A stretch of 11,496 nucleotides of DNA from Actinomycetes bacterium. GTDB taxonomy: Bacteria > Actinomycetota > Acidimicrobiia > Acidimicrobiales > Palsa-688. Shown here in pieces: positions 7,039 to 11,496 of this stretch. The stretch spans positions 1 to 11,496 of the forward strand of contig JAKBBS010000106.1 in assembly GCA_021808425.1 (NCBI GenBank), in the 5' to 3' direction. The notes beneath the pieces were generated by a model. The model did no database searches. It worked only from the letters and a program-made list of their open reading frames with translations, and was not told the origin of the DNA. The stretch's first letter is position 1; every line of letters starts with the position of its first letter. The translations under genes and the position numbers were made by a program.

Positions 7039-7457
7039 GGGTGGTAGATGCCGGCGTGCTGGTTGGCGTTCTCGTCGGTGATCTTGAACCGGAGGCACTT
7101 GGCGATGAGGAGTTGGCAGCGCCGCACCTGATTGACAGCGAGGTCACGCACGTTCTGCGGCGGCTAGCCCATCAAGGAGATTTGACCGACGACGCGGCGA
7201 CCGCTGCGATGGACGGTTTCGTGCGACTCAGTGTCACCCGGTTTCCGGCGGACTGGATTCGGGGCCGGATGTGGGCGTTACGCCACAACCTTTCGGCCTA
7301 CGACGCAACATACGTCGCTCTGACGGAAATGCTGTCCGCCACGTCGCTGCTGACTACTGATGCAAGGCTGGCAGCGGCTCCCGGCATCCAGTGCGTGGTG
7401 GATGTTCCGTGTCCTCCCCATTTACCGAACCAGGAACTGATAAGCGATCTGTCTTAG
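7035..7457 (+). CDS. VapC-type PIN-domain ribonuclease toxin
   Basis: The 140-residue protein has the PIN fold with all four expected acids in their usual settings: D5 in RVVDAGVLV, E36 in PHLIDSEVTHVL, D90 in LSAYDATYVALTE and D109 in SLLTTDARLA. PIN toxins use these to bind Mg2+ or Mn2+ and cut RNA, often tRNA or rRNA. GTG 7035 overlaps the antitoxin stop. GTG 7041 is an equally possible start, because aggag (7031-7035) lies 5 bases before it, and would drop only two residues. The last 15 residues or so (after CVVDVP) go beyond the usual PIN end and overlap a possible older gene fragment on the other strand. The pair appears intact, in contrast to the AbiE locus before it. Confidence 0.9.
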   Translation: MRVVDAGVLVGVLVGDLEPEALGDEELAAPHLIDSEVTHVLRRLAHQGDLTDDAATAAMDGFVRLSVTRFPADWIRGRMWALRHNLSAYDATYVALTEMLSATSLLTTDARLAAAPGIQCVVDVPCPPHLPNQELISDLS

Positions 7458-7608
7458 ACGTGAAAGTAACCACCGGTTGATTGCAATCTTGGACCACTAT
7501 TGACACCACGGTGCCGGGCGGGCCGCTCACGGGCGACACCGTTATTCCCGGGCTATCGATCGTCGTCATCGTTCCTGCGGTCGCTAAGGACGGGCAAAGA
7601 TAGGCCCT
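7434..7608 (-). pseudogene. Possible fragment of a secreted Ig-like-domain protein
   Basis: On the minus strand a frame (open 7354-7689) contains SLATAGTMTTIDSPGITVS followed by PVSGPPGTVVSIVVQDC and QPVVTFTSKTD. The ITVSP.SGPPGT.V..... C pattern is common at the start of Ig-like repeats in actinobacterial exported proteins. No proper signal peptide precedes it, and the frame runs into the end of vapC (opposite strand) with unconvincing sequence. If real, it is a remnant truncated near the vapC end. Chance resemblance cannot be excluded. Confidence 0.3.
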
Positions 7609-7836
7609 CCGGCAGACACGACTAGAACAGCCATAAGCCGACGCATCCTGATCATGATTTCCCCGCCCTCTGAAGACTGACGTCGGCAAGACACCCGACG
7701 ACTACCCAACCAGTTGCGCCGTAGTTACCTAACAGTTGACCGCAGCGCGCTTTAACACGACTTGCCCGAGTTTCCAAGGAAAAGTTTGATCGAAAGCGAT
7801 TTATACTAAACGAACCTTTTGCTCTAGTCGGAGCTC

Positions 7837-7862
7837 CCCCAAACCGGCACACCGGATTGGGG
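7837..7862. repeat. Stable short hairpin in the intergenic region
   Basis: Arms 7837-7847 and 7852-7862 pair at 10 of 11 positions (ccccaa.ccgg with ccgg.ttgggg, one A-A mismatch) around a 4-base loop. It follows the AT-richer stretch. No U-run lies on either side, so a terminator call would be weak. It could also be a protein-binding site or part of an old mobile element. Confidence 0.5.
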
Positions 7863-8251
7863 TTGGTATTGCCTGGGCGGTCACCAAGGGGTGATGGAAC
7901 GCAGGAGTGTCTTCTCGGGCTCTGCCGCCACCACCCACATGACATGCCCTATTGGCTGTCGGACCCCTGACTGCTCGCGAGTGCTGTTTCCACGTCCGAT
8001 GTGAGCGTTGCCCCGAATCCCGACACCAAGCGGCTGATCCGGGTCAGTTCATGTGCGCCGAAAGTCAGAGACGGCTGGACCCACCGCATGCCGTCCGGGC
8101 CAACATTTGGCTTCACCCGGGCCACAAAATCGGCCACGTCGGTCACCAGCTCTGCCCGGATTGGTCTGATCGTCGTCACGATGCTGCGCTCACACCGGCG
8201 CACCCTGACGGCCGACCTGCGCTGGACTTCTTGTGGTGCAATGTGGTGCAA

Positions 8252-8292
8252 GACCAGGACTCCCGCACCGGCTAGGTACAAAAGTCCTGGTC
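8252..8292. repeat. 10-bp inverted repeat beside the tRNA half
   Basis: gaccaggact (8252-8261) and agtcctggtc (8283-8292) are exact inverted repeats separated by 21 bases. They lie 6 bases beyond the 3' end of the tRNA-like fragment (minus strand). They may be a terminator-like stem for the former tRNA transcript or binding sites of a lost recombinase. Confidence 0.55.
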
Positions 8293-8297
8293 AGGGG

Positions 8298-8339
8298 TGG
8301 GGCTAGGTGGAATCGAACCACCGGCCTCAGCATTATCAG
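8298..8339 (-). other. 3' half of a tRNA-Ile(GAT)-like gene, candidate attachment-site remnant
   Basis: Read on the minus strand, 8339-8333 is the anticodon loop ctgataa (GAT). It is followed by the 3' side of the anticodon stem tgctg, variable loop aggcc, a full T arm ggtgg-ttcgatt-ccacc (8322-8306), the acceptor strand tagcccc and discriminator A (8298), then CCC in place of CCA. The preceding bases (gaaag) do not pair with tgctg, and no D arm or matching ggggcta is found before them. The tRNA therefore starts abruptly at the anticodon loop. Tyrosine integrases recombine in tRNA anticodon or T loops and leave such 3' halves at element ends. No integrase gene remains in the window. Confidence 0.65.
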
Positions 8340-8487
8340 CTTTCCCGAACAGGACAGGGATGGACCTCTACAGCTTGAAATGGCTGATGGCGATGCTGGA
8401 GCCGACGGTCTTGAACGGCCGTAGACGGTGCTGGACGAGCACTCACGCGCGATGAGCGCGCGATGGCGTCGGTGGGCTCAGCTGGTC

Positions 8488-10905
8488 TCACACCGTTGAG
8501 CGGAACCCGTGTGGTGTGGATGCGCTGGGAGTGAACCCGATGCTTTTGAGAGCGACTAGTCGGCGTTGGTGCATGCGTCGGAGAAGGGGGTGGAGGCTGT
8601 CGTGGTAGTCGTGGACCTCGACGCTGGTCTTGCCTGGATACGAGCGGGTGACCCGGCCGACGTACTGCACAACTCGGGTGCGGCCGGAGATCGGAAAGGC
8701 GAGGAACAACGTGTCGAGTTGGGGGAGATCGAAGCCTTCGCCGAGGTAGGCGCCTGTTGCCAGCAGAGGGACGGGGTGTCCGTCGTGTCGGAGGCGTTCG
8801 AGGGTGGCCTTGTGCTGTCTCTTTCCGGTGCCGCCTTTCAGCACGGCGGCTTCGAGGCCGTGGCGCAGGGTCAGTTCGCCTCGGAGGGCTTCGAGGTGTT
8901 CGGTGCGGTCCGTGAACACGAGGACGTTCCTTCCTCGTTGATGGGCGTCGGCGACGTCCGCGCAGACTTGTTGGGTGCGCTCGGCATCGGCGGCGATCAG
9001 TCCGAGGACCGTCTGTACCGGTGTCCCGTCGGGTTCGTCGGGGTCGGTCAGGGTTTCGTGCACGATGAGATCCCGGCGGACCAGGACCGTCGTTGCGGCA
9101 TCCTCGCTCATGATGTGACGGGTAGGCCCGAGTTGCATGTGCAGGATGCCCTCGAGTCCGTCCCGGCGGCGGGGGGTCGCCGTCAAGCCGAGCCAGCGTC
9201 GGTTGGCGGCTTTCCGGACGCACCGCTCGAAGGTCACCGCTGGGAGGTGATGGCATTCGTCGACGACGACGAGACCGTACCCATCGAACACCTCGGCGGG
9301 GTCCTCGCGCCGTGCCAGGGTCTGCAAGGTCAAAAGATCGACAACCCCGCTTCGCCGGGTGCGCCCGGCTCCGAGCTGACCGATCTCCCGTCCCCTCAGG
9401 CCGAGCAAGTCGCCGAGTCGTTGACGCCATTGTTCGGCGAGGGTCTTGGTGTGCACGAGCACGAGTGTCGGGGTGCCAAGCCGTGCGATGAGTGCGCAGG
9501 CCATGACCGTCTTGCCCGCCCCGGTCGGCGCGACGAGCACCCCAAGATGATGAGCTGCGAGCGCTGCGACGGCGTCCTCTTGCGCGGAAGTGAGCTCGCC
9601 GATGAAGGTGAACGGCCTCGTAGGTGAGACCGGAAGCCCGTCGTCCACCTTGAGCCTGCTGCCAGCTGACTCGATGATCCTGGCGGCTTCTTCGAGAAGG
9701 CCTCGGGGTACGAGAAGGCGATCGAGGTCCTCCTCGTAGCATCGGACCATTCGTGGCGTGTTCCAGGTCGACAGCCGTAGCTGTTCTCGCTGGTGGAACT
9801 CCGGGTTGTGTACCGACGCGAGATGTTTGAGCGATGCTATGAGCGCTGGGGGCAGGCCGATCCTGTCGATGGCGAGCATCGCGTCGAGCCTGGCGGTGAC
9901 CACTGGAGGCGGAGGGGGACCGGGAGTCTTCCTGCGCGCCATGGTGGCCGTGCCGGCCGACCCAGGACCGGCGCTGACGCGAAGGCTGTCGCCGATGCCT
10001 TTCGCCTCAGCAGCCGGGAGTCGCCGGACTGCGGCCAGGAACGCCCACTGGTCGGGCCACGGCTCGATCGTCGCCGGGTCGAGGAAGACCGTGTTTGCCT
10101 GTTTGCGAGCTCCGCCCTGCAGCGGCAGGGCGATGAGGTTGCCGAATCCCTTCTGCGGCACGAAGTCCTGGGACGGGAAGAGCCGGTCGTAGCTTGTCAG
10201 GTCGATCTCGACGCGGACCGCCATGGTCTCGCGCAGCAACCCGGTCCCGAGTCTCCGGGCGACGGCGGCCTCGACCGGCTCGTCGAAGAAGACCCATACG
10301 TGCGCCCCGTTGCCAGACCTTGACCGCTCGAGGCAGGCAGGAACCCCGACCTCGTTGCACACCTCGAGGAACGCCAGCGCGTCGAGGAGCCAGGTTCCCT
10401 TGTCGAAGTCACACGCGAGGAAACAACAACGGTCACCGTCGATCAACGGGTACACGCCGGCGACGATGCGACCCGACAGGTGGGCGTCGACGACCGAGTC
10501 GTCCAAAGGTGCGTAGCGGTGAGGGGTGTCGGGCCAGCGCCGATCGAGCGTGACCGGTGACCAACCGGACTTCCCGCTGGAGGGGTTCTCCCATCGTTGA
10601 GCATAAACATCGGAACGTCCCCCGAACAGCGACCGGAACAGACGGATCTTGTCGTCCGGTGCGGAGCGCCCGTCGACTCCGCCTGACGCCTCCTCTGAAG
10701 GAAGGAACAGCCTCGGCGCCCGCTGCGAGCGGTGAGCCGATGCCGAGGCGGCCTCGGGCCGCGCCGACCGGAGCCGCTCACTCTCCTCGACGAGGCGGTC
10801 GATCTCGGCCTTCGCCGCCGCCAACTCGACCCGGAGACGCCTCACCTCCGCCAAGCCGTCACCAGCGATCACCCAGTTTTCGTCGGCCCCGCTGGGCCTG
10901 TTCAT
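8488..10905 (-). CDS. TOTE-type archaeo-eukaryotic primase fused to a DEAD/DEAH helicase
   Basis: This 805-residue protein has a short coiled coil (about 19-47), then an AEP primase domain (about 84-300) that opens with KIRLFRSLFGGRSDVYAQRW. It carries the catalytic DFD (166-168) in CFLACDFDKGTW, the SRSGNGAHVW histidine motif (195-204) and GFGNLIALPLQ. A superfamily 2 helicase follows: APTGAGKT (Walker A, 459-466), DECHH (549-553), LTATPRR (574-580), VFTD (663), GEGFDLP (722-728) and QYVGRVTR (747-754). This match is to the AEP-helicase of TOTE conflict systems, nucleic-acid-processing enzymes inferred to act against mobile elements; activity is inferred from intact motifs. ATG 10905 is preferred (gggcggggga just before it); a start at 10962 would add 19 residues. 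The only same-strand neighbour is the XRE gene 320 bases upstream. Confidence 0.92.
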   Translation of the reverse strand: MNRPSGADENWVIAGDGLAEVRRLRVELAAAKAEIDRLVEESERLRSARPEAASASAHRSQRAPRLFLPSEEASGGVDGRSAPDDKIRLFRSLFGGRSDVYAQRWENPSSGKSGWSPVTLDRRWPDTPHRYAPLDDSVVDAHLSGRIVAGVYPLIDGDRCCFLACDFDKGTWLLDALAFLEVCNEVGVPACLERSRSGNGAHVWVFFDEPVEAAVARRLGTGLLRETMAVRVEIDLTSYDRLFPSQDFVPQKGFGNLIALPLQGGARKQANTVFLDPATIEPWPDQWAFLAAVRRLPAAEAKGIGDSLRVSAGPGSAGTATMARRKTPGPPPPPVVTARLDAMLAIDRIGLPPALIASLKHLASVHNPEFHQREQLRLSTWNTPRMVRCYEEDLDRLLVPRGLLEEAARIIESAGSRLKVDDGLPVSPTRPFTFIGELTSAQEDAVAALAAHHLGVLVAPTGAGKTVMACALIARLGTPTLVLVHTKTLAEQWRQRLGDLLGLRGREIGQLGAGRTRRSGVVDLLTLQTLARREDPAEVFDGYGLVVVDECHHLPAVTFERCVRKAANRRWLGLTATPRRRDGLEGILHMQLGPTRHIMSEDAATTVLVRRDLIVHETLTDPDEPDGTPVQTVLGLIAADAERTQQVCADVADAHQRGRNVLVFTDRTEHLEALRGELTLRHGLEAAVLKGGTGKRQHKATLERLRHDGHPVPLLATGAYLGEGFDLPQLDTLFLAFPISGRTRVVQYVGRVTRSYPGKTSVEVHDYHDSLHPLLRRMHQRRLVALKSIGFTPSASTPHGFRSTV

Positions 10906-11224
10906 CGTCCCCCGCCCGATCTCATCGCCCGACCGTCTCGAGGTCGAGGACCGTGGCACCACACGGCAAAACCGACGTCCCCGTCGAGCCCGCGAGAAAA
11001 GCCGTCAATTGCCCGCCGGCGTAGGCATCGACGGTGAGAGAGTCGACGAGCTCGCTCCACGACGCACCGGACACCCGACCAAGCTACGCGGCCCGCAGTT
11101 CACTGGGTCGAAAATGGGCTCGCCAGGAATCGGCCGTTTCCGCTGCGCATGCAAGCCCAGCAACTACACGACAGCCGTCCAACCAGGACTCCCGCCCCCA
11201 CATCTCGACGCGCATCGTCCGCGT

Positions 11225-11496
11225 TCAGGCAGAAGCACGGCGAGGCGGCTGGAGGGCGACCTCGACTTCTTGGCCATCACCGAAGTCAACAACGAGCCTG
11301 ACTCGACCGTGCAGGGCACGCATGTAGGAAGAGAAAGTGGACAGGAGCATGTCGTCTTGGTGTTCCAGCTTGGTGATCGCCGCCTGCGAGACGCCCATGC
11401 TGCGGGCGAGCTCGACTTGAGTGAGATTGAAAGCTTTGCGGACAGCGGCCAGATTCATGGCATAGGCGCGGTCCGCTTGGGCTCGCTCGGCGCGGT
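11225..11496 (-). CDS. HigA-like XRE antitoxin or regulator, N-terminus outside the window
   Basis: From the ATG at 11458 the frame encodes 77 residues: an XRE helix-turn-helix (NLAAVRKAFNLTQVELARSM, then GVSQAAITKLE, 2-32) followed by DDMLLSTFSSYMRALHGRVRLVVDFGDG, the strand-rich tail typical of HigA-type antitoxins. The frame stays open to the window edge and reads RAERAQADRAYA before that ATG. This is the Arg/Ala-rich helix usual at this place in the family, so the true start is probably beyond 11496. Such proteins pair with a RelE/HigB-like toxin encoded directly upstream, which would lie outside the window. The 11225-10906 gap before the primase-helicase holds no gene, so co-transcription is possible but unproven. 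Confidence 0.8.
   Translation of the reverse strand, partial: RAERAQADRAYAMNLAAVRKAFNLTQVELARSMGVSQAAITKLEHQDDMLLSTFSSYMRALHGRVRLVVDFGDGQEVEVALQPPRRASA

Larger units (their letters stand above)
7458..8297. other. Long stretch without a convincing gene
   Basis: Apart from the possible minus-strand fragment at 7434-7608, I see no frame with recognisable domains. Part of it (about 7740-7830) is clearly richer in A and T than the rest of the window and includes ttatactaaa, but no -35 element is correctly spaced to it. Frames at 7949-8281 exist on both strands without family likeness. The right end holds an inverted repeat next to a tRNA half. The whole has the look of degraded island DNA. Confidence 0.5.

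Noticed and set aside
7786..7807. Possible promoter ttgatc ... tatact in the AT-richer stretch
   Set aside because: The spacer is only 10 bases and no gene follows within reach.
7949..8281. Roughly 110-codon frames on both strands
   Set aside because: They show no recognisable family, no ribosome site, and equal plausibility on either strand. Possibly degraded island sequence.
8233..8424. Plus-strand frame containing GGARWNRTTGLSII
   Set aside because: This peptide is the translation of the reverse complement of a tRNA 3' half, a well-known false ORF.
8446..8460. Short cgcgc-gatga-gcgcg stem after the helicase stop codon
   Set aside because: Five base pairs without a U-run are too weak to call a terminator.
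8566..9627. 353-codon plus-strand frame opposite the helicase
   Set aside because: Antisense to a gene with every helicase motif intact. No domain of its own and no ribosome site.
8336..9742. 468-codon minus-strand frame
   Set aside because: Arg/Pro/Thr-rich composition and complete overlap with the primase-helicase in a different frame mark it as a high-GC shadow.
1..11496. CRISPR array or integrase gene
   Set aside because: I saw no regularly spaced direct repeats and no frame with tyrosine- or serine-recombinase motifs anywhere in the window.

Overview
The window is GC-rich throughout, has strongly GC-biased third codon positions, uses GTG starts often, and encodes a SigE-type ECF sigma factor with its membrane partner. 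This points to a high-GC Gram-positive bacterium (Actinomycetota). I cannot place it more precisely. A complete serine tRNA with an encoded CCA end sits at the left edge.

Layout, left to right. (1) 40-127: tRNA-Ser(GGA), then a strong hairpin. (2) 361-783: the C-terminal remnant of a DDE transposase on the minus strand, followed by a small Cro/C1-type HTH protein (785-1120, plus). (3) 1182-2567, minus: one AlbA_2 / GHKL-ATPase-like / winged-helix regulator gene, cut by a single in-frame TGA. (4) 3018-5158, plus: a two-gene operon of a SigE-family ECF sigma factor and a single-pass membrane protein. The outer part of the membrane protein joins a neocarzinostatin-like domain to a BNR beta-propeller. 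(5) 5281-6791, plus: an AbiE type IV toxin-antitoxin locus that looks decayed. AbiEi lacks its N-terminal winged helix, and AbiEii is frameshifted in a run of six C. (6) 6744-7457, plus: a perfect 20-bp inverted repeat followed by an apparently intact VapBC-type (FitA-like RHH / PIN) pair. (7) 7458-8487: about 1 kb without a convincing gene. It holds a possible secreted-protein fragment, a hairpin, and the 3' half of a tRNA-Ile-like gene (minus) that breaks off in the anticodon loop, as an attachment-site remnant would. (8) 8488-10905, minus: a large primase-helicase fusion of the kind named TOTE conflict-system AEP plus DEAD/DEAH helicase. (9) 11225-11496, minus: the C-terminal part of a HigA-like XRE protein running off the window.

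Taken together this is accessory DNA. It carries conflict and stability genes (AbiE, VapBC, the TOTE-type primase-helicase, an XRE antitoxin-like gene, an AlbA_2 protein) with mobility scars (transposase piece, tRNA half) around a signalling operon that may belong to the core genome. Several accessory genes are broken and others are intact, so the region appears to be turning over. The gene pairs sigma/partner, AbiEi/AbiEii and VapB/VapC all overlap at GTGA, so each is probably translationally coupled. The strongest candidates for unusual biology are the sigma-linked propeller receptor and the primase-helicase. I did not find a clearly new multi-gene system.
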